Below are positions 25,547 through 35,706 of a stretch of DNA of 64,000 bases, piece by piece (within the stretch, counting starts at the first letter, position 1; every line of letters begins with the position of its first letter). The notes beneath the pieces are model-generated. The model did not search any database. It saw nothing but the letters and a program-made list of their open reading frames with translations, and was not told the DNA's origin. A program made the position numbers and the translations under genes. This DNA is from Chaetorhynchus papuensis (lineage: Eukaryota; Chordata; Aves; Passeriformes; Rhipiduridae): contig VWYX01000778.1 in assembly GCA_013396525.1 (NCBI GenBank), forward strand, positions 2,109 to 66,108, in the 5' to 3' direction.

Positions 25547-26304
25547 ATGGAAATTTGCATAGATTCCCTCGTAGCTGAAACTGGAATTTTAAAATATCAA
25601 TTGTCTACAGCAGAAAAACTTGGCAAACACCTGCAAAAAACATTACATCTGTTAACAAGCCAGTTACGTTCTGCAGGAATGGCTAGTCAAATCCACAAAT
25701 TAACCCACTGTGAGGATTCTGAAACGTGGTAAAGGAGCATTTGGAATGATAGTGAAGAGATTTTACTGGGGCCTCTGCCCCCCTCCCTGATGCTTTCCCT
25801 TTACAACCATTAATTAAGACTGAAGTTGGTGACGGCGGGGAGAAGGAAATTAATAAAGCAGTGTGTACAATTCCCTGGTCTCCTTCAGAACTGGTGAAAT
25901 TGCAAGCTTTCCAGGCATTCAGAAGAGTCTGAGATTGAATATGTGTGGCGAAACTCTCTGCCCAGGGGAGATTGGATTTCATGGAATAAGGAAAAAGCAA
26001 GAGGTTATTGAGGTCTTGGCATGTTTTAACCACAAGTCCCACAGATCATGATTCTTCTTTAGCTGCATGAATGGTATACCGGGCAGGAGGAATAAATCTG
26101 CAGGACAGGGGAGACCTGCTGGTTATTAAACCTACTGGATTCTCCAATCTCACAGCTTCTGTGCAGAAAGCAGCTTGTACTCAGGCTATGTATGAGAGAG
26201 GTAGGTTTACAGGGTCTCATGGTAGCACCTATCAATCCAGCCAGATTAACCCTTCTCATTCAGGGTCTTCCAGATCCTGTCTGGAAATCTCAAGACTTTT
26301 GTAG
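25547..26304 (+). pseudogene. gag: gag remnant of the ERV
   Basis: Two partly open stretches support gag. At 25547-25732 a 61-codon frame has a leucine/glutamine-rich, helix-like repeat (KYQLSTAEKLGKHLQK), as in coiled-coil Gag amino ends. At 26071-26304 a 77-codon frame contains RAGGINLQDRGDLLVIKPTG, which I read as capsid-like. Between them (about 25850-26060) capsid-like sequence is split over two frames. A Gag zinc knuckle (CX2CX4HX4C) was not seen. Assignment leans on position before RT, so confidence is moderate. Confidence 0.45.
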
Positions 26305-26640
26305 CAAACTTTTAGGATGGTCTATGGGAGGTTCATGGCCAAAACACCATAGCTTCTAAGCATCAAGAGGGATGTATGCACCCAATGGATGTAGCTACCT
26401 GGAGTGGATTTGTGTAGGAAATAGTGAGTTTTGGATGCTTGATGGGATGGGTTGGATTGTTATTGTTAAAGCTCCTGAGCATCCCACAGCAAAATTTTCT
26501 CTCTGGCTTTCAGAGGAAAAATAGTTTATTAAGGTTGAAATGCTTGTGGAGGCTGCCCATACAAGACTTTTAGGATTTAATTTACTTTGTGGGCAAACCA
26601 GGAAACACCCAAATGGAACTTTATGAAGTGAGAGGCACTA
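26305..26640 (+). pseudogene. Degenerate ERV region between gag and RT
   Basis: This is the expected position of protease. No DTG/DSG active-site motif is legible and every frame is closed by stops. It is assigned to the element only because it lies between gag- and RT-like sequence. Confidence 0.3.
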
Positions 26641-27480
26641 GGTTGCCAGGGATACAAATAGAATGTGAAAGAATGTGGGACAATTTTTATAAATCTATTA
26701 GCGACATCAATACCATTGTCTTCTACTAAAGTTACTAACGTAAAACAGTTACCCCTGCCAATAGCAGCACTTACAGGAACTGAAAAAGTGTTGACAGATT
26801 GGGAAGAAAAAGAGGCATCACTAAAAGGACTTATTCATCTTATAATTTACCAGTGTGGCCAGTAAAAAGACAACTGGGCAGTGGCATTTTACAGTTGATT
26901 ACCAACAATTAAATGCTAATGCCCCTGTAACTTCTGCAGTTCCAAACGTTGCTGAGACTGTGACACTGATACAGGGAGCTGCTCATGCTTGGATGCCTGC
27001 TCTAGATTTTAAGGCCATATTTTTCATGAGTCCTTTACTTGAACAGAATGAAGTGTAGTTTGCCATTACACAGTGAGAAATCCAATATACCTTTAACAGG
27101 CTCCCTCGGTGGTGCAAGCATTCACCCATGATTACTCATTGCTGCGCTTGATGAATTTTTACGGATGGTCTCACACCAGACGTGAAACTCCCAAAATATA
27201 GATGATCTTATAAATGGAGGAGATTCCCACAAAAAGGTAAGGGAAGTAGTAGCAGCTGTATGGGGAGCATTAAATGAAGCAGAATTTGAAATGTCACCTG
27301 AAATATGTCATAGAGTAAGTAAAGAAGTAAAAATTTGGGGTATTCAGTGGTTAGCAGGCAGCACAGTTGTTCTTTAGATACTTTAAGAAAAATAGAATGA
27401 ATACAAATGCTCCAACCTAAGAAAGAATTAAAACAGTTAATGAGGATTTTACTGGAAAAAACATGTACCTAGATTTTCTA
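26641..27480 (+). pseudogene. pol: pol remnant: reverse transcriptase
   Basis: The clearest stretch is 26855-27058, with QWHFTVDYQQLN followed by SAVPNVAETV and the palm segment ALDFKAIFFM, where the first catalytic aspartate (LDFKA) is kept. The second catalytic motif at 27195-27206 reads NIDD, followed by LINGGD; the usual Y before xDD is replaced by N, a one-base change. Further on, KIWGIQWLAG near 27333 matches the end of the palm and start of the connection. Frames change at least twice and stops are common, so no active enzyme is possible. Confidence 0.85.
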
Positions 27481-28300
27481 TCATTGCTCAGCCACATTAG
27501 GTCACACTGGCAAGGAAGAACTTTATTTTGCAGCACAGGGCAAAGAATAGCCCCTAAACAGGAAGAGTTGTGAAACTGCTCTTACAGAATGCCCTCAGTG
27601 TTGAATAAAATTACAATTAGATCACCATGCTAAACATCACCCCCGCAGAGCAGTAAAGAGAAAACCTTGTGGATTACTTGGCAAATTGATTTTATCAGGT
27701 CACTCAAACCCTCTTCAAGATACTGATACGTCCTCAAAGATATATAAGTAATCTCTGAGCAACTCATGGCAACTAAAGGTAAAAAGGCTAAACTAAAGGT
27801 TCTCAAGTCAATTACTCCTTCCTAATACCATTCAAACTGATAGTAGGTCACACTTCTCAAATAAGGAGGTACAAGAATGGGACCAACTGGAAGGAATTCA
27901 GAGAGTATTTCACACCCCATATTACCCCAAGAAAAATGTAATCAGAGAAAGGGCAAATTACTTATCGAAAAGGAGCCTTAAGCCACATATGACCCAGTAG
28001 GACACTTGGCTTCCCAGTGTACTTTACCAACTAAATATTTGGTATGGGTCCACCAAGCATTATTTGCAACGCCCGAATCAGGTATTTCACCTTCCATTGA
28101 AGGGAAATATCCTACAGCATTGCAGCCAGCCTGTTACGGTAAATTTACCACAAATCAGAACTGTGCCTATTACTCTAACCAAACCTCATGGACCGCTTGC
28201 TTGGGAATCTACTTATGGCAGTGGTACAAAGCATAGAGTTAGAGCATGCTGGATTTTTCCTTCTTTTCAATGGGGAATCAGTCTGGTCAACCCCCCCTGA
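27481..28300 (+). pseudogene. pol: pol remnant: integrase
   Basis: The second half of the zinc-binding domain is visible as CETALTECPQC, with the CX2C at 27590-27601. The first histidine pair is only partly legible. In the catalytic core, QTDSRSHF holds the second Asp (27839-27841) and VIRERAN holds the Glu (27947-27949), with HTPYYPK between them. From 28006 to 28236 overlapping frames cover the carboxy-terminal domain. Stops at several points make it a pseudogene. Its order directly after RT is as in all retroviral pol genes. Confidence 0.8.
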
Positions 28301-29220
28301 GACTTAATATTTTACTTTGTCAGGGAATGATACCAGGAATGATGCCAACTCATCTCCACTGAAGATCAAGTTAGGCACTGAAGGACTGCTTATCCTTCTC
28401 ATAGAAGAAATCAGCACCAGAATGAAACAAACTGGACACATAAATCAGCAAGCCCAATCCACTGGGTAGAAAAACCCCACGTCTTCTTCCTGTAATGATA
28501 ACTGTGGTACATGTCATCACCACTCTTAATCCCAAATGCATTTATATTAAAATCATTAAAGAAGCAAGCTGTAATTGTACAAATTGAAGATCCCTGCCTA
28601 ATAACATGAATTTGACAGCGGGAAACACAACCATAATATGTGAAACGCAATCTCTAAGCAACAACAGGGAGAATTCTTAGTTTCCAACATACCTCCTTCA
28701 GAAGTGGAATAGATGTTACAAGGCCAGCAGCTGTTCAGTGAGCATTACAGTGAATATGGAGAGGGAAGTAGTGTGCAAATGGAGGAATAATGAGTCCACA
28801 GTTGTAACTGTGATGATGCCTACCGGCACAGCAAAACTTAAACCCTGAAAATCCATCCCACTACCACCAAGGCTCGTGGTAAGACTCTTCAAATCTCATC
28901 TCCACAGTTTTCTAAAAATAGACCCTTTTCCATCAAATAGAAAAGTCAACAACAGCTGCTATTAAATCTTTCATGGTCCTTTGAATGTGTGAAACTATCA
29001 ATGCAGATTAAAATCTCTGCAAGTGAACTTGTTAACATCCTATGCAAGGTGGCTTTCATGGTTGCATGGACAGACCCTCACCTCTCCAAAACGATCAAGG
29101 AGAGATGTGACTAGTATCCCAGGGACAGGACTATAAATATTAAAGTGGCATGAATGCTGAAATCCTAGCAAACAAAATAAATGACATGTATAAAGGTCCA
29201 TTCAGGTTGTGACTGACTAC
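28301..29220 (+). pseudogene. env: env remnant
   Basis: A partly open frame runs through 28560-28860 with potential N-glycosylation sites (NLT, NTT, NES). At 29089-29103 the codons read KRSRR, a furin-type cleavage site, followed by DVTSIPGTGL and then, after a stop and a shift, MNAEILANKINDM. This is the arrangement of the surface/transmembrane junction of a retroviral Env, with a glycine-containing segment and heptad-like helix after the cleavage site. The membrane span was not found, so the transmembrane subunit is truncated before the LTR. Several stops make the gene non-functional. Confidence 0.65.
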
Positions 29221-29468
29221 TTGGCATGAATTTAAAAAATATGTATTATGACGGAGAAGAGAAGATTAGTAAATTAAAACAGCTCATCAGTAGGTGTTTT
29301 TCTGTGGAATATGGGGCTATATTTGTTAAAGTGGTTGAGGCTTATGCTCACCAGAAGGTCCTCTGGGAAAGGCCCAGTTGCGGGCTGGATGGTTGGAAGT
29401 TGGGTGAGGGGTGAGAGGGCTGAGAGTGAGGAGAGAGGCGGTTGAGTGACAGTTGTCAGTGAGATTTT

Positions 29469-29537
29469 GATTGGCTGGAGGAACATGCGGACAGCATGTG
29501 AGCAGGAAGCTGATTGGCTGATAGGATGCATGGACAG
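29469..29537 (+). promoter_or_regulatory. Duplicated CCAAT-box motif in U3
   Basis: GATTGGCTGGAGGAACATGC followed by GGACAGC recurs 43 bp later as GATTGGCTGATAGGATGCAT followed by GGACAGC. This imperfect direct repeat of about 27 bp lies upstream of the TATA box. Short tandem repeats at this position act as enhancers in many retroviral LTRs. Enhancer function here is inferred. Confidence 0.6.
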
Positions 29538-29622
29538 CGGCACTGCAGCTGTGCCAGCCAATGGGTGCCCTTCTGCTGTTAAGTTTGGTTTGGTTTCGGT
29601 TGTGTTCGGTTGAGATTAAGGG

Positions 29623-29652
29623 TATAAAGAGTGGGTGATTTTTGGCAATAAA
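29623..29652 (+). promoter_or_regulatory. ERV LTR TATA box and AATAAA signal
   Basis: TATAAA at 29623-29628 and AATAAA at 29647-29652. The spacing would place the cap site at or just after AATAAA, as in LTRs whose polyadenylation signal lies in U3 and whose R region is short. Confidence 0.65.
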
Positions 29653-29707
29653 CGGATCCTCTTGGGACATGCAAGGGGGTCTGTTGTCTTTGTTCCCCAT
29701 TGCTACA

Positions 29708-31219
29708 TTTTTTTTATAGTGAAATAAAAAAAATAGAATCATTAATAGTTGCAAAACCAAATTTTTACACAAAGAATTTAGCTTAACCTGGATGCCAAAA
29801 ATCCTCCTATGTAAAGGTGACTGCTGATGTTTTGCTATTGTGTGAGTGGCAGGTGGTGCAGAAGTAATTTAATGTGCAATTCTTCTCAGCAGTAAGTCAT
29901 TCTTGACACGACATTTATAACATCAGAAAACATAAACAAGGAAAAAGAAAAAAAAAGAAAAAAAGGCAAATAATTCTACTTAGACAGTTTGTACTGTCAT
30001 TTTGACTAATCATCCACAATACATTTGTTACCTGTAAAGAAGAAGAAAATCTTTGCAGTCTGGGAGGCTTAAAGAGTACTTAGACAGCATTTAATTGAAA
30101 AGATTATACAAAAGCATTCATAGAATGATGGATGTCTCACCCCAGAGAACTCATGACTCTGTCTGGGATATTTCTACAGCTCTGAAACAAACATTTTGTC
30201 ACCTTTCATTTTGTGGAATTCAGAAAGAAGTTGAGGATTGTAATGCTGTGCTAGAAAAATCTCAGTAAGAGATTTTTTAAATTAGAATGCATATCGCTAT
30301 TGTAATGTCACAGCATATTGTTATTGTTGATGATGATTAGGAAAGAAAGATTTATATATTTATTTTTCATAAAAGCAATATGAACTAATGCCTATGAAAG
30401 CCACACATAGACCTTGAAGCTTTAACATACAAGATGGCCTGAAAGTTCAAAACATAAATTTTTTAAGTATTGGGCTACAGGTTTTAATTTCAAATTACGT
30501 AGAAAAAAATATGAACTCAATTTGTGTAAGGTGTATATAATCTTGGAGCAGAGACTCAGCAAAATTAATTATTGGACTTTAATTTCTCCTTTACAGGAAG
30601 GTATAACTGTGGGAGGGTGACTACAGCATGACATCAGCAGCCCCTTCCTTTGGGCTCAAGACAGGTTGAGGTTCACTCCCGGTGAACCATGGTTACCTCA
30701 TGAAAGCCCCTAGTTATTCCACATAGAGCACTATGAATAATCAAAAACTGTAGGGCAACCCTGTCAAAGCTGTGTTTTAATGTATAGAAACCCCATGTCG
30801 TGAAAATTTTGGTAGTAAGGGTAAAATTCAGATACTGTCAGAGACAGCAGAGGGCCTGACTGGTGCAACATTTGAGATAGCCAGTGATAACAGAGAGGAT
30901 GAGAGATATAACACTCAGCTGTGTTTGGCTGGATTACATCAGGGTATCTTAAAAGGCAGCAGGTGATTACCTTTAGGCAACCAGGTGGATCCCTAGCTGT
31001 TCACATGATTTCCCATAATGGTCAATAGAAATCTCATCAATATCATTGGCGGACCTTTATTCAGCTTAAACTTGGGTGTCTAGGATTTTTTTAAATTTTT
31101 AACAAACTTGGAGTTAACTATAAGAGCACAAAACCCTCTAGAGTTCTCTGCCTGTTTGAAACACTCTCAGGTAATTAAAATGAAAGTAGATGATGGCATG
31201 AACTGATATGAGTTATGAC
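29708..31219. other. AT-rich non-coding sequence
   Basis: No gene or transposon recognised. An A-rich stretch lies at 29935-29968. A somewhat GC-richer part at 30600-30720 has no open frame of note. Confidence 0.5.
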
Positions 31220-31306
31220 TCCACCCTGGAGTATTGGACAGCTCTGGGGTCCCCAGCACAAGAAGGACATAGACTGCTGGAACAAGTCCAGGGGAAGGCC
31301 ATGAAT
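31220..31306 (+). mobile_element. CR1 LINE internal fragment
   Basis: CCACCCTGGAGTATTGGACAG, then GGGGTCCCCAGCACAAGAAGG and CTGGAACAAGTCCAGGGGAA match the part of the CR1 RT frame near its C-terminal end, in + orientation. Only about 85 bp is recognisable. It stops at a TTA/TTG microsatellite and lacks the 3' tail, which is unusual for CR1 and suggests a deletion. Confidence 0.75.
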
Positions 31307-31346
31307 TTATTATTATTATTGTTGTTGTTGTTGTTATTGTTATTGT
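31307..31346. repeat. TTA/TTG trinucleotide array
   Basis: Tandem TTA then TTG then mixed units. In one frame it encodes the leucine run of a 62-codon open frame that is not a gene. Confidence 0.9.
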
Positions 31347-31881
31347 CCACTTGGATGACTAAAATAATATTTTCAATCCTGCCCAGACAAATCTAAAAAA
31401 TAGCAATTTTTTTTCTGAACTGAATTAAACAGCTTGAGTTCAGTCCAATACTGACCTACATTTGTCTGTATTAGATGTTGCTTTACCAGATTTCCGGTTC
31501 TGATTGTGTTGTACCATTTATTCTATTCTTTAGATCAAAATTCCAGGTTAACTGATTATCTCATGGAGTACAATAGCATTTTCTCTGCACAAAATATTAA
31601 TATGTATCTCTGGAATCCCATAGATGTAGAACTTGTGGAAGATATCATGTATCTGGGAGTTTCTCACATGTAGAAGATAGATTTGGGTCAAGAAATCCAA
31701 AAGAGAATATTAAACATCTACAAACAAAAACAATTCCCAAGTGAAAGAAGAAATATCTTTGAATTCTTTTACAGCATTTGACTTGTCATTGCACAGATCA
31801 TTATTTTTATTGACTTTCTATCTTTGTATCTTAAATACTTTTCATTAAAAAATGTAAATGTACCATAAAGATCTATGAGGT

Positions 31882-31925
31882 NNNNNNNNNNNNNNNNNNN
31901 NNNNNNNNNNNNNNNNNNNNNNNNN
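31882..31925. other. Assembly gap (44 N)
   Basis: Run of undetermined bases. Unlike the single-N joins, the flanks do not repeat each other. Confidence 0.99.
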
Positions 31926-34334
31926 CTTTTATTTCTCCTTTGTAGTAATCACAAGGTTTAAACTACCTATGACCTACTGTAAACATTTTTAACTTTAAGT
32001 GGATTTTTCTGTACATGTAAGTTGCGTCACTGTCATGGTTTCATTAGAAATTGAACATGGCTATCTAAAGGAAGATGATATAACCTACTACAAAAAATAA
32101 AAATTTAAAAAAATATAGCACTATTATAAGGCAAATTTATCTTCCAGCACAATTATTGTCCTGATGCAACTATTTTCATTAAAAATATCTTAAGAAAATA
32201 AATGAAAACCTCAACAGAATGGCATAGCACATCAGGTACAAAATAATATTGACATACTGAGCAGGTGTAGACTTAAAATAGCTAGTTATTTTAGGCAACA
32301 AAAATCTGAAAATGATCCTACTAATACAGAGAAAACAAAATTATTGTTAAATTTAAATAAGAATTGATATTCTTAAAGTAATCAGTCAGAAATGTTTTGG
32401 AGGAAAGAAGCCTAGAATTATACAGACACAATGCTTTCTCAAAAGATAGCAATTACACAATTAAAAGTGGGAAGATTAAAGTAGCACTACAGGGGGATTA
32501 TAAATCATGCTGAACTTTAACATAGAGATCTCATCCCTGTTCATAATACAGCACTAAAACTTACTGATATCAACTAGGACATCAACAAGGCATCTCTATG
32601 AGATCACTGTGTTCCAGGCACCCATTCTGATACTATCAGTTTCAGTCAATTTTTTGTTCCCTTTCAAAAAAGATAAAAAGTAATTATATGGTCTTAGAAT
32701 TAAATTTACTATCAAAACAAACAGAAGAACTTCTGCATTTTCCTAATCTTTTTGATTAGTGTTATCACAGGTAACAATATTGCTTATTTTCAGTGTTATT
32801 AGCAATCTTACATGGAATAGATTCACACCTTTTCTAATTCATTTATTTCAGTAAGGCACTTTGATAGTGCTATCGCTTATCTCTAAGGGTGAACATATCT
32901 CATTTCTCATGGGGCTTTTCCAATCATTGCAATTGTTAATAGCATTTTGGGTTTGGTTTTTTTTTTTTTTGTCATCTAGTTGAGTGAACTTCTTTCACTT
33001 TGGATACTCATTTTTCTTCCTTAGTTTTTCATCAGGGACTTCAATGAATGTCAAGACAGAAAAGAAAAAGAAACCAATGGCATATGGTCTGCTTCTTTAC
33101 AGATTAGATATTAACCAGACACTGCATGCAAACACTGCTGTAACAGAGAGGGTACAAAAGGTATAAATGTAATAAGTTGTCCTGTCCTTCCTCTTTGTCA
33201 TTCATGTATTTATATACAAAACAGTAATTAGTGTAAATGCAAAATTAACTAATCTGTAGTTTCCTAGGCCCTCTAGTTATTTCCTTTTATAAGATTAGTT
33301 GTAAATTTCTTCAGAATGTGAACGAACGAATCACCTTTTCATTTATTTGTAAAAGTGCTTGACTTGGAATTTGCATTTGTTTTTCAACCTGCATATCAAA
33401 TTAATGTTTTCATTATTTTTGTAGAGAAAATTCTCTTTTCTACTACTTCAATATTTGGCTTAATTTTGTATGTATTTCTTTCATTTTGATTTTATAATGT
33501 ATTTTTATACATTATTCTGTTCTTATTTCTCATACATAATTTAGAAAACTATTTTCATTTATTATCAGTCTTCTATTCTGATAGCTCAATGATGACACTG
33601 ACTCATTATTTTTTGCTGCTCATTATAGAAGTTTCTGTTTCTCTTCCCCACCTTTGCATCAACTAATGAATGGTTTGAGTGCTGTCTGTTGAAGTTCTGC
33701 TTCAATTTCTAGTTAATGTAGAAAGATTTTGTTGTACTGAAAATCATTCTCAAGGGCAAAGAGTTTGATTCTTTTACCTTGAGAAGATCAAAACCAGATA
33801 TAGCTTCCATTGGAGAAGTCCAATCCATCAAGCATGAAAACTGAACTCAGTATAGCAAAAGTCATTTTCTACCTTGTCAGAGTAAAAAAGTGGCACAAGA
33901 TGGTCACGTCTACATAAATCTTCACTCATTGAGACAAGAGGAACAAAAATACCAAGTAATTCATCAGTTCCGAAGGATGTGTCCACTTCCTTTTCAATAA
34001 AATACCTGTAATATCTTTTAATTAGACAAACACATATACAAGTCAGTGTTTCCCAAAAATGGCTGTCTAGAAACAAGCAAAGAGATTGGTTTTCTGTGTT
34101 AGGACATCATACTTTGAAGTTCAATGTTTTTAAAAAGAAGTTTCTCAACCCCTGACTTACTTGGCTGTAAACATAACTAGATTCTCATTCAGAATGCAGG
34201 AATACACAGTGTCCTTCTCTCTCCCCTCAAGCTGGAAAGAATCCAAATGTCATAGAGATAATCTAGAATATATAAACAGGACATAAGATCAACATATAGG
34301 GAGTTGTTTTGTTTTCTTTTTCAGAAAAACACTA

Positions 34335-34432
34335 TAATAAACCAAAAACAGAACACAAATTGAAAAAAACCCCAACAACAACAAAACCAAACAAAAAAAC
34401 AAACCAAACCAAAACTACAAAAAAACACCCTC
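34335..34432. repeat. A/C-rich low-complexity tract
   Basis: Almost only A and C (AAACC, AACAAC and A runs) on the + strand for about 95 bp. It produces a lysine/threonine/proline-rich frame of no coding value. Confidence 0.75.
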
Positions 34433-35547
34433 ATGTTTCAGACCAATTTAGATCAAGGTCACAAGGTTTCCTATTTTTTTATGTAGGTTTATAGGGATCT
34501 GTAGAGTACCTTAATCTTAATTAGGAACCAAGGCTACTTACAAAAATACAACTTGACTTGTCACATTACCTGGCAGAATTCACTGCTGTTGTTGGCTAGC
34601 ATTCACAAACCTGCTAGATTGCTGAAAGTCCTTCAACTAATGAGACCTAGCTCAACACGATGTCCCTAAGGCATCAAGCTAATATTTCCAAGTTTCAGAA
34701 TAGTGATTGCAATGCTCTGCCTTGCTCATAGAAAGCTTTATTCAGTACCTACTTCTACACAGGAAAAATTAAAAGATGAAGGTATTGATCAATGAAACAA
34801 AATGTTGCCACAAACTTAAAAATAACCAAAACCATCTTGGGGGTTATAATTGCTTTTGGAACTCTCTTATGGTATTTGGGAAATGAGTCTCAGATTCATG
34901 TAATTCTTAACTTGAAGCCTAGGCCTCAGCATAGTGCTTTCATTATTAACAATAAACATTCTTATTCTGAAAACATCTGCCTAAAGTGTTATATGATTTT
35001 GGTGCAGGATTCAAAGGAAAAGTTTGCACTTGGGAATCTCAATAGAAAAAAAGACACTGAAAATTTTGAAAAAAGTGTGTCTTAATCTGAATATCATACT
35101 GGAAATTTTAGATTAGTATCTTCCAAAAGTCTTGGAATATAATTCATCCAACTTAGATGAGGTGAAATACAGAAAGGCATATATGGGGTTTGCTTCATGA
35201 GGAATGATAAGTATGAGTTTGAAAGAGTCTTCACAGAGAACTTGCAGAAGGAAGACCTATCATCCACTGCCTGTAAATGAGCTACCATGGCCAAGGCTAT
35301 CTAAGGACCATAGGAAGGCAAAAGCTCCAAGGAAAAGAGAAAATTAAAGTTGTTGACAGTAGGAAAAATGCTCTAGTACCTGCAGCTGTTCACTTGGAAA
35401 AGAAGTTCAGGGTCCAGTAAATGGAGCTGGTGCTGTGAATAGTGAACAGTGAGTTTCAATGACTGTTGACTCCTTACTGCAGGATGAAGAATTAGCTATC
35501 TGCCAGTCAGCCACAGTATAGGCGATAATAATGACAAATTATGTCTA

Positions 35548-35706
35548 AGAGGTTCAAACTGGACATGAGGGAAAAAAAACCCAAAATTAATCTAGATTAC
35601 CCAGAGATGTTGTGTCTGCTCTCATCCAGTTTTGACAATAGTTGTACTTTGAGGTTACTGTTGGACTTGATGACCTCCAGAAGTCCCTTCCAATCAACAT
35701 TTATAT
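35548..35706 (+). mobile_element. CR1 LINE 3' fragment, diverged
   Basis: It opens with AGGTTCAAACTGGACATGAGG, typical of the last RT codons of CR1, and ends TTGGACTTGATGACCTCCAG AAGTCCCTTCC. The middle is shortened and diverged and the terminal octamers are not clear. Orientation is +. Confidence 0.7.

Larger units (their letters stand above)
25547..29707 (+). mobile_element. Decayed endogenous retrovirus with 3' LTR
   Basis: Gag-like, RT, integrase and env remnants follow one another in retroviral order on the + strand and end in a 3' LTR. All are broken by stops and shifts. No 5' LTR was found: the 1.3 kb before 25547 shows none of the LTR's recognisable blocks. The element is about 4.2 kb, half the size of an intact provirus, so large parts are deleted, notably between gag and RT and in env. 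The presence of an env remnant argues against a typical ERVL. I leave its class open. Confidence 0.85.
29303..29707 (+). mobile_element. 3' LTR of the ERV
   Basis: About 405 bp from TGTGGAATATGG to CCCCATTGCTACA, giving TG...CA ends. U3 contains two inverted CCAAT boxes within GATTGGCTG (29469-29477 and 29512-29520) and a direct CCAAT near 29558. A TATA box (TATAAA, 29623-29628) is followed by AATAAA at 29647-29652, only about 20 bp on, so R is short. The LTR is richer in GC and more intact than the internal region. The exact start is inferred from TG, because a clean polypurine tract was not found; the purine-rich stretch at 29251-29267 is the nearest. Confidence 0.8.
31347..35547. other. 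AT-rich non-coding sequence
   Basis: No gene or transposon recognised in about 4.2 kb, which includes an N gap. The frames at 33828-34076 (-, 82 codons) and 34792-35085 (+, 97 codons) have no recognisable domain and no splice context. A/C-rich low complexity lies at 34335-34432. Confidence 0.55.

Noticed and set aside
29326..29772. 148-codon minus-strand open frame
   Set aside because: It is antisense to the ERV 3' LTR with its TATA box and AATAAA. The amino-acid content reflects reversed LTR sequence.
33828..34076. 82-codon minus-strand frame
   Set aside because: It looks somewhat protein-like but matches nothing known to me and lacks splice sites. It is treated as chance.
34792..35085. 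97-codon frame with a hydrophobic stretch
   Set aside because: It has no recognisable family, splice context or Kozak-like start. Such frames are expected by chance in 64 kb of six-frame sequence.
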